Assembly (NCBI GenBank): GCA_050260355.1
Contig: JBLNBZ010000114.1
Location: forward strand, 40,309-104,308
Length of the DNA: 64,000 nucleotides
DNA from: CADEFX01 sp050260355
GTDB lineage: Bacteria; Pseudomonadota; Alphaproteobacteria; Rhizobiales; Hyphomicrobiaceae
Direction: 5' to 3'
In this document: positions 41,882 through 51,777 of the stretch, in pieces
Position numbering within the stretch: the stretch's first letter is position 1
Layout: the number at the start of each line of letters is the position of its first letter
Notes under the pieces: model-generated
Databases searched by the model: none
Seen by the model: only the letters and a program-made list of their open reading frames with translations
Told to the model about the DNA's origin: nothing
Position numbers and translations under genes: made by a program

Positions 41882-43080
41882 ATGGGCCGCCACTACGTGC
41901 TCAGCCGCTTCCTGCGGCAAACGCCAAACCATTTGCTGAAGCAGTACTTTGCTGCGCGCGCACTCCTCGGAACAGTCGATTTCGACACTCCCAAGGAACG
42001 TGAGATCGATGCAATTCAGCAGGCGATCATTGCCCTCCCAGAAACCGACCGCCAGAAAGTTGAGTCCGACTTCCGGGACATCGATGCTCTGGCGTCCGAG
42101 CGTGGCTTTCGCGCCATGATGGACGAAGCTGCGTGGCATGTCCGGAATAATCCCCAGCAGTATGGAGATGACCGCGATCTCATCCAGCGCCTTGCCAATT
42201 TCGACGGTGAGCACGCACGCGCCATGTGGGTCTTCCTGAATCGCACAGACTACTGGCATGGCGCCATGCGCTTCTTTGAGGCCGACATGGTCGCCCCGTC
42301 GTATTGGCAGAAACGCAAGAACCTTCCCAGGCTCGACCCTCGACTAGATGCGGCAACCTTCACCGCATTTGCTCATGCGTTGGGTCGATACTTTCACGTC
42401 ATGCACGGTCGTGGCACGCACTGTCATGTTGAAGCATTGCGCCGCAACGAGCTCTACTACCTGTTTTGTTTTGGCCAGGATTTTGCTCAGGCTCCCCAAG
42501 AGTGGGTGGACGGGAAGCTCGACAGACGGCCGCGCAATCCCACCCATGAGGTCATCTTCATCTATTCAAAGGAGGAGGGGAAGCTTGATACTATTCCAAA
42601 GGCGGAAAGCGCGAGGTCCCCGATCTTGAAGCAATGTTCGCGGACATCATTCTGGGTCACAAGAACCTTGAGCCCAAGGCCGATGACAATCGCATCTACG
42701 ATCTCGACGTGCTCAAAGACCGCAATTTTCAGTTTTCCTACTCGCCGGATAGCAACATCGACAAGGTCGTAGTCCGGGCTTTGCGCCTCTCTCCGAGGTT
42801 CGGCGATAATACCCAATTCACTCTCAGAGGCGACTATAACACCGACCCAAAGTCCGTCTACGAAGCCCTCCTGAAGCTCTCACGGGGCGTGCCCCTTGAT
42901 CACCTGCAGGTCACCCAGGCGGAGCTCGGCGTACATTTCCGTCGAGACGGTATCTCACGTCCGAGAACTGTGGCAGCGGTCCTCACCTACCCCAACAGGT
43001 GCTCGCTCCGCTATGATGGCCTTGATCTCATTGCCCGCAAGATGTTGGCAGATTCGGGCATTGAACCGCACGAGCCGTAA
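41882..43080 (+). pseudogene. Unknown ~400-residue protein split by a one-base deletion
   Basis: Frame 1 (41882-~42600) starts MGRHYVLSRFLRQTPNHLLK and includes ERGFRAMMDEAAWHVRNN, GRYFHVMHGRGTHCHVEALR and PTHEVIFIYSKEEG. Near 42595-42600, CCAAAGGCGG should read with three G; adding one restores VPDLEAMFADIILGHKNLEP and continues to 43080. The joined protein is long, with no motif I recognise, and the next gene follows after 7 bases. It lies beside Mrr, so defence is possible. Lesion versus assembly error is open. Confidence 0.7.
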
Positions 43081-43087
43081 AGCGGAA

Positions 43088-43885
43088 ATGCCGATCGATC
43101 CTCAACCGGACCAAGTCCTCAGAACGCTGCTCCTCACTCTTGGCTCGCATGGCCGAGACCCGGTGCTCATCCCGCGATCCAAAATAGTCGCCTGGCCACC
43201 GCCGCTCTTCGATGCTCTTCTCGACGCGAGTCTGCTTCGACCCGCGGGCTCAGCACAAGTCATCGTCTGCCCAGGATGCGATGATGCCTGCCCGATGAAT
43301 GTCCATTTCGAGAGCCACCCCGCCACGGGCAACTCGCGGGCGTTCATTGTCTGCGATCGCCGCGACAACATGGGTCTTGTGGCGCTCGATGGTCGCGATC
43401 TCCATCAGTGGCAGCTTTCTCGGCGGCAACTCGCCACTTTTCTGACCAAGGAGCTCTTGCTGACGTCAAGCGCCGCCTGTGCGGATACGGGTGCAATCGC
43501 ACTCGGCTGGACTTCCAGCAAATATGGTAGACGCCAGGTCCAGCTTGAGTTCGAGCCTGTCCCTCAAATATCAATGGACGATCACAGCATCATCCTCGAC
43601 AAGCTCATATCCTGGAACGGAACGGCGCTTACCGTCGACCGCGAGCTCTTCCGCTTGAGTGCCGATCAACGACCCCAGCCCGTGCGGCGGCCGACCAGCA
43701 CGGCCCGCCGCGAGGCACGCAAGCTCGACACCCGCGACCGTCACCTGCGGTGGCAAAAGGCGTATATGCGCCTCAAGCAGAAGCATCCTGAGTGGTCCGA
43801 CGAGGCCATTGCCGCCCAAATCTCTGAAACAGACCCCGGCCCGAAGCGCAAACCTGAGACGGTTAGGCGCTACATGAAGCCTTAG
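43088..43885 (+). CDS. Unknown protein with Cys cluster and C-terminal helix-turn-helix
   Basis: A 265-residue protein. VIVCPGCDDACPMNVHF holds C-x2-C-x3-C, and IVCDRRD adds another Cys, suggesting a zinc site. The C-terminus, KAYMRLKQKHPEWSDEAIAA then PGPKRKPETVRRYM, is a helix-turn-helix-like segment. The start at 43088 follows the previous stop by 7 bases (GCGGAA upstream). Probably the partner of the split gene before it; function unknown. Confidence 0.65.
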   Translation: MPIDPQPDQVLRTLLLTLGSHGRDPVLIPRSKIVAWPPPLFDALLDASLLRPAGSAQVIVCPGCDDACPMNVHFESHPATGNSRAFIVCDRRDNMGLVALDGRDLHQWQLSRRQLATFLTKELLLTSSAACADTGAIALGWTSSKYGRRQVQLEFEPVPQISMDDHSIILDKLISWNGTALTVDRELFRLSADQRPQPVRRPTSTARREARKLDTRDRHLRWQKAYMRLKQKHPEWSDEAIAAQISETDPGPKRKPETVRRYMKP

Positions 43886-44128
43886 CGAAATCTTGCGCGA
43901 AAAAACTTCGCCCAACGGGATCTCTCCTATCATCTTGATGCTGCTAGGATCTACCGATCGTGCAACGGGTGGGGTTCCACCGCTCTGCCGATCTGTCCGC
44001 GCGCAACCACTTGAGCCTGCCGAATCTTCCTGGCCCCTTCCGCCCGGACCGAGCAGGCTTTCATCGCCCAAATCGCCCAATGATCCTGGCTCGTCGCAAG
44101 TGTGCCAGCCGAAGTGCCGGAGTCCGGT

Positions 44129-44318
44129 ATGGCCAGGAAGAAGCGACCGCGGTTTCTCACGACCGACGAAGCCGGAGTTCCTCAGGCTCAAGAGGCATAC
44201 CCTTGAGAACATGCGGTCGCTGAAAACCGGCCCGCCGGCCCGCAAGCACGGCGGCCGCGTGTTCTACCACGTCGATGACCTCATTGCCTGGTCCAAGAGC
44301 ACCCGCCGCAAGACATGA
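44129..44318 (+). pseudogene. Excisionase/AlpA-like helix-turn-helix protein, frameshifted
   Basis: Starts MARKKRPRFLTTDEAG at 44129; near 44172-44178 about two bases are missing, after which the correct frame gives EFLRLKRHTLENMRSLKTGP, then ARKHGGRVFYHVDDLIAWSK, the small winged helix-turn-helix typical of AlpA/excisionase proteins. The stop overlaps the TraF start by ATGA, showing the original operon order of conjugative elements. Confidence 0.75.
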
Positions 44319-44806
44319 GCCGTGGGAGCATCCTGGCCGGCATGGCCGCTGGCATCGTCCTGTTGATGGCTTCAGTCCCGCAGGACACCACGGCTCGGAT
44401 CGTCTGGAATGCATCCGCCAGCGTGCCGACCGGCCTCTACTGGATTGCCCCGGGTCCAGTACGTCGTGACGACCTGGTGCTCATTCGGCTACCACCGGCT
44501 ATCGCCGATCTGGCCGATCAGCGCGGGTACCTGCCCAGGTCGGCATACCTGCTCAAGTTCGTCATCTCAGTCACCGGCGACCGCGTCTGCCGCTTCGGCG
44601 GCCGCGTCTTCGTGAATGGAGCCGTCCGCGCGCGAGCCTTCTCCCGCGACAGGCGGCATCGGCACATGCCTGTCTGGCATGGCTGCTGCCGGCTCGCGTC
44701 CGGCCAGGTCTTCGTGCTCGCTGAGGACCCAGACAGTTTCGACAGCAGATACTTCGGTCCTCTCAGTCATCGGCACATCATCGGACGCGGCGTACGCATC
44801 TGGTGA
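44315..44806 (+). CDS. traF: TraF-like S26 family signal peptidase
   Basis: A 163-residue peptidase of the conjugation type. One membrane segment (7-23) is followed by ASVPTGLYWI, where Ser is the nucleophile, and later PRSAYLLKFVISVTGDRVC, with the general-base Lys. HVIGRGV-like ending (HRHIIGRGVRIW) is standard. TraF matures pilin or the relaxase-associated factors in IncP-like systems. Coupled by ATGA to the helix-turn-helix gene; the next genes of the set are missing, cut off by debris and an IS66 element. Confidence 0.88.
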   Translation: MSRGSILAGMAAGIVLLMASVPQDTTARIVWNASASVPTGLYWIAPGPVRRDDLVLIRLPPAIADLADQRGYLPRSAYLLKFVISVTGDRVCRFGGRVFVNGAVRARAFSRDRRHRHMPVWHGCCRLASGQVFVLAEDPDSFDSRYFGPLSHRHIIGRGVRIW

Positions 44807-46207
44807 AGTCAGGTGCGTCCGAGCAGAGCGCCTGACGCCGACTATCTCTCTGAGCAAGATAAACTTCTGGCGACGTTGGCGCCAAAAGAGACGGCCATGC
44901 CTGTACTTTTCTGACGCTCTCATCCAAGGGATTGAGCGATATGTGGGCGGTCCCGCCCTCGAGGACCTCTCGGGCGGGTCGAGGATCACGCGGTACTTCT
45001 TGACGATGGCCTGGAGGCAGTCGTCGAGAAACCGGGCCGGGTCCTCCTTCCACCGCACATGCCCCTTCTCATCCTTGGCCATGAGAGCCTTGAGACCGTA
45101 GACCAGGGGCATGATCAGGCCGTCCGGATAGCTGTAGACGACCGCCGGCGGATCGGTGCCCCCCCACGGCCTGTCGTCGCGCGCGATCGCCCACAGGAAG
45201 CCGGTCTTGGTCTTGCCGCGCCCGGGATCGAGCACGGGGCAGCGCGTCTCGTCGCAGAACAGCTTCGGCGACACTTTCAACAGGCTCAGCAGACGATCGT
45301 GCAGCGGCTGCAGCTCGGCGGCCGCCGCGCCGACCCACTGTGCCAGCGTCGAGCGCTCGATCGTCACGCCGTGGCGCGCCAGGATCTGGGACTGGCGATA
45401 GAGCGGCAGATGCTCGGCATACTTCGACACCACGACATCGGCGACGAGCCGCTCGGTCGGCAGTCCGCCCTCGATCAGCCGTGCGGGCGCCGGCGCCTGG
45501 ATGATGCCGGCGACCTCGTCGGAGCCGGTCCTCTCGCAGGTCCGGCAGGCATACCTCGGCCGCCGCGTCACGATCACGCGTAAGGTGGCCGGCACCTTGT
45601 CGAGCCGCTTCGACATGTCCTCGCCAATCACATGCAGCGCGCCGCCGCAGCAGGGGCAGACCTTGCTCTCCGGCTCGATCACCACCTCCTCGTGCGGCAG
45701 GTGATCGAGCTTCTCGTCGCGGCTGGCACGGCGCTTCCTCGCCGCGGCGGCCTTCCGTTCCGGGTCCGCCTTCTCGGCCTCGGCGTTGGCCTTGGCGGCG
45801 GCCGTCTCCAGCTCGTCGAGGGCGAGTGCCAGCTGGTCGTCGGTGATGCGCTCGGACCTGCGGCCGAACTGCGCGCGCTTGAGCTCGGCGACGATGTGCT
45901 CCAGCTTCGCGTTGACGCCCTCGATGATTGCAACTCGCTCAGCGAGTTGTGCATTGCGTTGCGCGAGCGCTTCCCGCTCGGCACGCTCGGCCAGGATCAG
46001 CGCGCGCAGCGCGCCGACATCATCCGGCAGAGCGTCGGCCGTGGTCGTCATGGAGCGAGCAAGCACAGATTCCGCGGCGCCTTCCAACGCCAATTGCGTG
46101 CCCGAGTCGCCATGTCGCGGGCGCGTCCTGGTAACGCGCTTCTTGGGTGCCGCGCGCTTCGCGGTCACCTGCGCAAGCCGGGCGCGTGCGATCTCGACAG
46201 CGGTCAT
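44567..46207 (-). pseudogene. Truncated IS66 transposase TnpC fused to foreign sequence
   Basis: Residues 1-360 are TnpC: leucine-zipper region (LIAERAE-like ILAERAEREALAQRNAQLAE), AELKRAQFGRRSER, zinc-binding VCPCCGGALHVIGEDMSKRL, and LFCDETRCPVLDPGRGKTKT, where DE is part of the catalytic core. After DPPAVVYSY (about 45127) the frame continues through unrelated DNA to 44567, giving ~185 foreign residues. The remaining DDE residues are absent, so it cannot transpose. The start overlaps tnpB by ATGA. Confidence 0.82.
44807..45126. other. Junk junction beside IS66
   Basis: Two remnants may be present. On the plus strand a frame reads SRAPDADYLSEQDKLLATLA to a stop at about 44911. On the minus strand 45124-44965 reads PDGLIMPLVYGLKALMAKDE and FLDDCLQAIVKKYRVILDPP, clearly protein-like but not IS66. 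I could not name either family. Confidence 0.35.
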
Positions 46208-46557
46208 TGGGCGGCCCTCGGACGCTCCACTTGGCGCCCTGCAACGTGCACCCAGTCGAGGCCCTCCACCAGCGCCGACAACTGCGCCGGCGTGAGCCGC
46301 ATCACGCCGTCCTCGATGCGCGGCCAGCGGAACTGACCGCCCTCCAGGCGCTTCGACAGAAGACAGAGACCGGTGTCGTCCCACCAGATCAGCTTCACCC
46401 GGTCGACGCGCTTGGCCCGGAACACGTAGACGGTGCCCGAGAACGGGTCGGCGCCGAGCGCCTGCTGCACCAACGCGGCCAGGCTGTCGGCCTGCTTGCG
46501 GAAGTCCACGGGCTTCGTCGCTACCAGGACCTGTGTATTGCCTGAGGGGCCGATCAT
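46204..46557 (-). CDS. tnpB: IS66 accessory protein TnpB
   Basis: A 117-residue TnpB: QVLVATKPVDFRKQADSLAA, DPFSGTVYVFRAKRVDRVKL and IWWDDTGLCLLSKRLEGGQF are the conserved IS66 Orf2 signature. It is coupled to tnpA and tnpC by four-base overlaps. It is complete and needed for transposition in IS66 elements, but the element has lost tnpC. Confidence 0.95.
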   Translation of the reverse strand: MIGPSGNTQVLVATKPVDFRKQADSLAALVQQALGADPFSGTVYVFRAKRVDRVKLIWWDDTGLCLLSKRLEGGQFRWPRIEDGVMRLTPAQLSALVEGLDWVHVAGRQVERPRAAQ

Positions 46558-47036
46558 GGGCGCACCCGCAGGGCCTTCAGCACTGCCGTCAACGCACGCG
46601 GATCGGCCTCGCCGCGCACGATGACGCCGCCCAGCGCGATCTCGATCGACCCCGGGTCGGAACCCGCAGTGCCCGCCGCCATCACCGTCGCCGGCAAGGC
46701 CGGTGCAGCCGGCGACGCCGGCTCGTTCTCCACGATCGCCGGCACGAATGACGGCGTCGCATCGCACGACGGCACCGAGCCCTTCACGGCGGCGCGCGCC
46801 CGCGCACGCCAGCCGAACAACTGCTGCGGGCTGAGCCCGTGACGGCGCGCCACATCCGAGACGACGGCGCCCTCGGCCAGGCTCTCGGCCACGATCTCCG
46901 CCTTCTCCTCGGCCGACCACTTGCGCCGCCGCTCCGCGCCCGTGATGACCTCGATCCGCCGAAGCCGCGCCGGCGCCGACACCCCCTTGGTGCCGTCACT
47001 ACGGTCAACACTATGGTCAAAACGATGCCTGCTCAT
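46554..47036 (-). CDS. tnpA: IS66 protein TnpA
   Basis: A 160-residue TnpA. RRKWSAEEKAEIVAESLAEG then VSDVARRHGLSPQQLFGWRA is the helix-turn-helix common to IS66 Orf1 and IS3 OrfA, and the C-terminus (IEIALGGVIVRGEADPRALT) is typical of IS66. It is the first gene, 59 bases inside the left end. Confidence 0.93.
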   Translation of the reverse strand: MSRHRFDHSVDRSDGTKGVSAPARLRRIEVITGAERRRKWSAEEKAEIVAESLAEGAVVSDVARRHGLSPQQLFGWRARARAAVKGSVPSCDATPSFVPAIVENEPASPAAPALPATVMAAGTAGSDPGSIEIALGGVIVRGEADPRALTAVLKALRVRP

Positions 47037-47095
47037 GGACCGGCATCATGCCCACGGCTCACTCCGCGCGAAACGTGGGGCTGGCCACCGCTTAC

Positions 47096-47923
47096 GATTG
47101 AGGCCAGCCTCTCGCGGCACAGCATTCTGAACGCTATGAAACCTCGAAAGCCTGAGCACTCGGCCACGCCGATCGAATCGACCCACTGCGCGGCGATGCG
47201 GTATTCGATCAGGAGGTCAGCGACTATGACGGCTATAAACCGGGTGACTGAAGCTCGCGGCAGCAAACAGTCGGCTGACGTGGGGGGCGATCTCGGCGTT
47301 GAAGCGAAAAGCCGCGCCTCCCGCACCTTCCTTCCCCTTCCCGCCTTCTCCCGTGCTTCGCTATTCGAGGTGGCCTCGTCCCGCTGCATCCTGAGGCCCT
47401 CAGACTTGAGCCACCGGGTCCACGTGAATCCTGTCGGACTGCGCGCCGCAAACACCTGTCGTTATCGAGTTCGCTATCCGCCGCCACACAGACAAGGTGA
47501 CCGGCAGGTTGGCGATGGCCTCGCTGCAGTGACGCGATCCGGCCGCCGAGATATCTGTCCGTGGTGCCTCGTCATCCATGGTTACATCGAACCGATCACG
47601 GAGCGAGCCTGAAGGGGATCTTCACGAGAGGCGGCGTTCGATCGATTCGGTGCCGAGTGATGCATGCCCCGCAACAAGTTTTTCCTTTTGATATAAATAA
47701 GTTACTAGGCCTCTGCAGCCGATTTCTAAGCGCTGACCTGTGCTAGACTTTTCCAAGGATTGCTGATCTGTTTCAATGGGTTACTGTCCATTCTTCCAAA
47801 CTGTTACATCGCCGTTCAATTTTCTACATGGCACAAAACTGGCACAAAAGTTCGAGTAGCCCTCTGTGCTTTGAAGAAGCTCCTGCAGGTGCGGGATCAT
47901 CAATCCGCCAGATGGTACAGACA
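47096..47923. other. Debris left of IS66 with no confident gene
   Basis: Open frames exist on both strands but none has a family feature or good start. It contains a 37-base copy (47639-47675) of a sequence also found at 61253. Around 47828-47850, GGCACAAAA occurs twice close together. The last 220 bases are AT-richer and may hold a promoter for the nuclease fragment. Confidence 0.4.
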
Positions 47924-48270
47924 ATGAGCAACGAGAGCAGGGCGCGCGCACTCCTAGAGGCAGCCGGTCTTGCCTGCGAGCCTGAGCCCAACTGGATTGC
48001 GGAGGGTCAAAGACCCGACTTCTTTTGCTCTGGGTCTTCGGAGTTATGGTGCGAGGTGAAGACGCTCGAACCAACACCCGAGTTCAATTCGCTGAGTGAC
48101 GTCCTTAAGGCACTCTCGATCCGAACCAAAGACATCGTACGACCCGGTCGCGGCATCGTATTCGCAAACTCAGACGTGAGCGATCATGATCTTAAAAAGA
48201 TCACTGTGCTGCTGTTCCGGTCCCTTGTTATTGCGACTCGCCGCGCGCGGGCGCAAATTGAAACGAGAAC
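47924..48270 (+). pseudogene. PD-(D/E)xK nuclease-like fragment
   Basis: From the ATG at 47924: MSNESRARALLEAAGLACEP then PNWIAEGQRPDFFCSGSSEL and WCEVKTLEPTPEFNSL. RPDF...WCEVK has the PD...(E)xK shape of restriction-like nucleases. After ~48250 the frame loses protein character and runs on by chance, so the gene is cut off. The full-length family is unknown to me. Confidence 0.55.
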
Positions 48271-48843
48271 GTTTGGCGGGCCTACAAGGCCGGCTCCGTC
48301 CAGGGTGACGAGGCGCGAACCTGGGGACAGTCGGGGGCGTGTCGCACCAACACAACGCTCTCCAGGAAGTGCTTTAATTCGCTTGCGACGCGCCGACTTG
48401 AGCAATGTTCGCGCATCCTGCGCACGGCGTTGTCGGCCAGTGCTTCATAACGCGCTGGATCGCATTTGGCCACCCGATAATTCTCTCGATACGCATCATG
48501 TAGGGACTTCCAGTCAATCCGATAACGCCGCGCTCGTAGCACAAAGCGCGGGTCGTGTGGCCAACAACAGGCAGGACATCGGCCCGCAACAAGAACTCCT
48601 CCGACGATCGACGTGGCGAAGAGTCGATCAAATAAGGCGTTGCAATCCGTGCCGTGGTACTCTGAGGATACGAGGGAGTGCCATCTGGACAGGGCCGAAG
48701 CCGGCAGGCTCCTTGAGCGTGCAATCGAGCCTTACTCCGACGAACCGAACTTCGCGAGCGCGGGCTGTATGGCGGTTCAGGTTCGACCTCGCGACAAGCT
48801 GCGTCGAGGGGGCTACGTCGGAACCTGAGGACCGGAGGACAGG
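48271..48843. other. Unassigned debris
   Basis: On the minus strand two frames look protein-like: RYRIDWKSLHDAYRENYRVA (48282-48542) and EEFLLRADVLPVVGHTTRAL (within 48374-48937). They may be pieces of one decayed gene, but I cannot name it. No intact gene is supported. Confidence 0.35.
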
Positions 48844-50592
48844 TCACTCGACCAAGCCGAGCTCTCGCGCTTTGATCTGGAGCGCCGTGTACTTGGAGTA
48901 TATGCGGTTCTGGGAAAGCCCGCCGCCCAGGAACCACAGTCCCTTCTGCGGAGTCGGGACGAACATGTTGCGCAGCTCCCCCTGCTCATTCATGCCCCAG
49001 ATCGGCCCGACACGGTCGGCCACGTCTCTGCCCAGGACCCTTGCGACCAACTCCTCCTGCTTCTGGTATCCCGTCGCAGTGACAAGCAGGTCCGCTCTTT
49101 CGACACGGCCGTCCCGCATCAGCAGCCCGTCCGCAACGAAGCGTTCCGCATCGTCCCACTGCAGCAGGCCTACTTCGCCGTTCACGATCAGATCCGAGCA
49201 ACCGCAGTTCAAATAGTAGCCGCCATGGCGTGCGCGCAGCTGCATCTGATGGCCGCCATTGTCAATACCGAAATTGATTTTGAACCCACGCGCCGTCAGA
49301 CCCGCGAGCAGCTTCTGGTCGAACTCCGCGCAGCGCTTCGTGTTCTCTTGGAACCCCTTCTTGAGCAAACTGAATGTCGGCGCCATAGCCAGCAGATCGA
49401 CGTCCTCGATGTGCAAGTCGCCGTCCAGGTATGGCGCGTCGCTGGTCGCGGCGGCCTCAAGGCTGACTACGGTGGTCGATCCGCGCTGGATGAGCTTCAC
49501 GCTGGCGCCATGCCCGTGCAGATCCTGCGCACAGTCATGACCGCTGGTACCGGTTCCGAGAACAAGCGCGCGCTTGCCACGATACATCTGCCCCGAATAG
49601 TAGTCGCTCGTGTGCAGAACCTCCCCTTTGAAGTCGCTGAGTCCTGGAACAGCAGGGATCTTCTTGTCGCCTGACACGCCATTGGCGAACACCAGATGCC
49701 TCGGATGAAGAACGCGTTCGGTCCGATCGGCGCGCCGCACTCTTGCATTCCAGACGCCGCGTGACTCATCGAAGGTACCATCGACGAATTCGGCGCTGGT
49801 CCAGACGTTGCATTCCATCGCTGTCGCATAGAATTCGATGAAGTTGGCGAGCATGTCCTTGGAGATGTATCGCGGCCAGTTCGGCGGGAATGGGATGTAA
49901 GGAAAATGATTCTTCCCAACCTGATTGTGCAGAGCCAGCGAATGGTAGCGCCTGCGCCATACGTCACCTATGCGCGCCGTCTTCTCGACCACCAACGTGT
50001 CCACATCCAGTAACCGCAGCCGGGCTGCAAGCGTCAATCCGAACTGGCTGCCGCCAATGATCAGAACGGCGGGCTGCCTGTTTTCATACTCCTGTTCTTT
50101 GGCTCGCAGGTCCGACCAATTGGCGCCTCCGAAATTTCGGGAATAGGCAGAGCCGGTCGGGCGCCTCGCATCGATCGGCTCTTCGTGACCCTTGATCTCG
50201 GTGAGGGAGCTGGAAAAGACCCACGCCCTGGCCGGGTCTTTACAGGGCAACCGTAACACGCCGTGACAGCGGCCTGCGTCGGTTTCGAAACTGAAGATCG
50301 CTTCGATGACCTCGATCCCCAACCGCTTGGCCAGGCGGGGAGGCATCCTGCCTTTGGCGACTGCGAAATTCCTGGCGTGGACCCGCGGCTGAGTACGGAG
50401 CAGGTCGTCCAAGATTGCTGTTCTTCCCTCGTGTGGAGCAACGGTCCATGTGAACGCGAGCATGTCGCGCCAGTGCGAGTCCTCGACGAAGAGCCCCTCC
50501 AGCCCTGTCCGGTCGCCGGCGCCGAGCCGCGCTTCGAAGCGGGCCAGCCAATCCGCCACGCATTGTGCTTCGGCTGCCGTGATGGAGCTCAT
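48844..50592 (-). CDS. Flavin-containing monooxygenase with N-terminal SnoaL-like domain
   Basis: A 582-residue fusion. Residues ~1-125 look like a SnoaL/NTF2-type domain (FEARLGAGDRTGLEGLFVED, HWRDMLAFTWTVAPHEGR). From ~170 comes a class B flavoprotein monooxygenase: LIIGGSQFGLTLAARLRLLD (FAD Rossmann), DFKGEVLHTSDYYSG (matching the FxGxxxH fingerprint) and LVLGTGTSGHDCAQDLHGHG (NADPH site). Known relatives oxygenate ketones, amines or sulphides, some as Baeyer-Villiger enzymes. The ATG at 50592 has AGGAA a few bases upstream. It lies divergent from the IclR gene, near a catabolic operon, so it may begin the pathway. Confidence 0.88.
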   Translation of the reverse strand: MSSITAAEAQCVADWLARFEARLGAGDRTGLEGLFVEDSHWRDMLAFTWTVAPHEGRTAILDDLLRTQPRVHARNFAVAKGRMPPRLAKRLGIEVIEAIFSFETDAGRCHGVLRLPCKDPARAWVFSSSLTEIKGHEEPIDARRPTGSAYSRNFGGANWSDLRAKEQEYENRQPAVLIIGGSQFGLTLAARLRLLDVDTLVVEKTARIGDVWRRRYHSLALHNQVGKNHFPYIPFPPNWPRYISKDMLANFIEFYATAMECNVWTSAEFVDGTFDESRGVWNARVRRADRTERVLHPRHLVFANGVSGDKKIPAVPGLSDFKGEVLHTSDYYSGQMYRGKRALVLGTGTSGHDCAQDLHGHGASVKLIQRGSTTVVSLEAAATSDAPYLDGDLHIEDVDLLAMAPTFSLLKKGFQENTKRCAEFDQKLLAGLTARGFKINFGIDNGGHQMQLRARHGGYYLNCGCSDLIVNGEVGLLQWDDAERFVADGLLMRDGRVERADLLVTATGYQKQEELVARVLGRDVADRVGPIWGMNEQGELRNMFVPTPQKGLWFLGGGLSQNRIYSKYTALQIKARELGLVE

Positions 50593-50918
50593 CGCTTCCT
50601 CGCTTGCCCGTGCGCAACACATCGCGCCGCCGGCGACTCGGAACCGCCAGCTGCGGAATTCTTCACCTGTAGCCGTTGGAACTGCAGTGATCGGGCGGCC
50701 AGATTGGCGACCCGATTTGTCATTGCGGTGCAATCGCCTACTCGTTGCCCATGACGCTGAGTTCCCCGTCTCAGAACAGCAGATTTCTCGTAACACTTCG
50801 CATGGTTTCGATCAATAGGAAATCATATGTATTTTATGGAAGACACGCAAATGGACGCGTGGACGAGCGATGTGTAAGGTGAAAGGGAGGGTTGGGGCCA
50901 GGAGGAGGGGACCTAAGT
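50593..50918. promoter_or_regulatory. Divergent control region between monooxygenase and IclR genes
   Basis: About 325 bases with no gene. The AT-rich part (50815-50840, around AAATCATATGTATTTTATGG) is the likely promoter zone for both directions and a reasonable IclR target. No clear palindrome was seen. Confidence 0.45.
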
Positions 50919-51773
50919 TTGAATAGCAAGATGACCGGTAAACAACGCGCAGCGACGCTTGACACGAAAGCTCATGCAAGGGACGCCGCTGCCCGAACCT
51001 GGAATTCGACCGGCAAGCCGGTGGGCGCGGTCATCTCCGCATTGGCTGTACTGCGTGCGATTCACGCGGCGCCTCATCCTCTCAATGCGAGTCAGGTTGC
51101 GCGCGCAGCCGGACTTTATCGGGGGACGGCCTACAATATCCTGCAGACGCTGTGTAGCGAAGGCGTCGTAAGCTACGAGCCGGCGACGAAATCCTACAAC
51201 ATCAGCACGCAGATATTCGAGATGGCGCATGCGGTGCTGCGCAAGAGCGGGTTGCTCGACTTTGTCCGTCCGGAGCTGTTCTCGCTCGCTGAGGAATGCG
51301 GCGTTACGGTCTTTCTGGCCAAAGTCACCGACAATTTCGACTTGATGGTGCTTGACTTCGTGGGGAGTGGATTCCGCATCGACTCCTATTTCAGCGTCGG
51401 CCGCCGGTCCCCGCGCTTCTCGGGGGCGCCCGGTGTCCTCATGGCGGCGTTCGCTGACGTCGATTTGAAATACGTCAAGAGCCAGTATGAGCTGACCGAA
51501 TGGTTTCGACGGCCGACCTTCGAGGAATTCGTCGAGCGGATGCAAGCGGCCAAGCGCGACGGCTATTCGGTGGACTACGGCGATAGGCGCAGCGGTCTCA
51601 CGCAGGTTGCGGTGCCGATCTTCTCGGGCACCACAGGCAAGATGGCGCTGACCATCACGTGCATCGATTTCAAGCGGGCGTTCACGCCGAAGCGGGTGCA
51701 GGCCACTGCGGAAGCTGCGCTGGCCTGCGCTGATCGCATCTCGTCTCAGATGTCCAAGCTGAAGCTCGATTGA
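50919..51773 (+). CDS. IclR-family transcriptional regulator
   Basis: A 284-residue regulator. Residues ~38-90 form the winged helix (GAVISALAVLRAIHAAPHPL, NASQVARAAGLYRGTAYNIL), and the C-terminal effector domain has SLAEECGVTVFLAKVTDNFD, FSVGRRSPRFSGAPGVLMAA and GLTQVAVPIFSGTTGKMALT. I prefer the TTG at 50919 because GGAGGAGGGG lies eight bases upstream; an ATG at 50931 is an alternative. It converges with the epimerase gene four bases away and likely controls this catabolic locus, sensing an aromatic or carboxylic acid. Confidence 0.9.
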   Translation: MNSKMTGKQRAATLDTKAHARDAAARTWNSTGKPVGAVISALAVLRAIHAAPHPLNASQVARAAGLYRGTAYNILQTLCSEGVVSYEPATKSYNISTQIFEMAHAVLRKSGLLDFVRPELFSLAEECGVTVFLAKVTDNFDLMVLDFVGSGFRIDSYFSVGRRSPRFSGAPGVLMAAFADVDLKYVKSQYELTEWFRRPTFEEFVERMQAAKRDGYSVDYGDRRSGLTQVAVPIFSGTTGKMALTITCIDFKRAFTPKRVQATAEAALACADRISSQMSKLKLD

Positions 51774-51777
51774 GCCC

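Larger units (their letters stand above)
45127..47095 (-). mobile_element. IS66-family element, right end truncated
   Basis: The left end at 47095 has the inverted-repeat sequence GTAAGCGGTGGCCAGCCCCA (minus strand), typical of IS66 ends. It carries tnpA, tnpB and the first ~360 codons of tnpC. No matching right repeat was found; tnpC leaves IS66 homology at about 45127. The element is therefore not autonomous. Confidence 0.85.

Noticed and set aside
47828..49216. One 462-codon plus-strand gene
   Set aside because: Only codons up to ~48250 look protein-like; the remainder crosses debris and the antisense of the monooxygenase.
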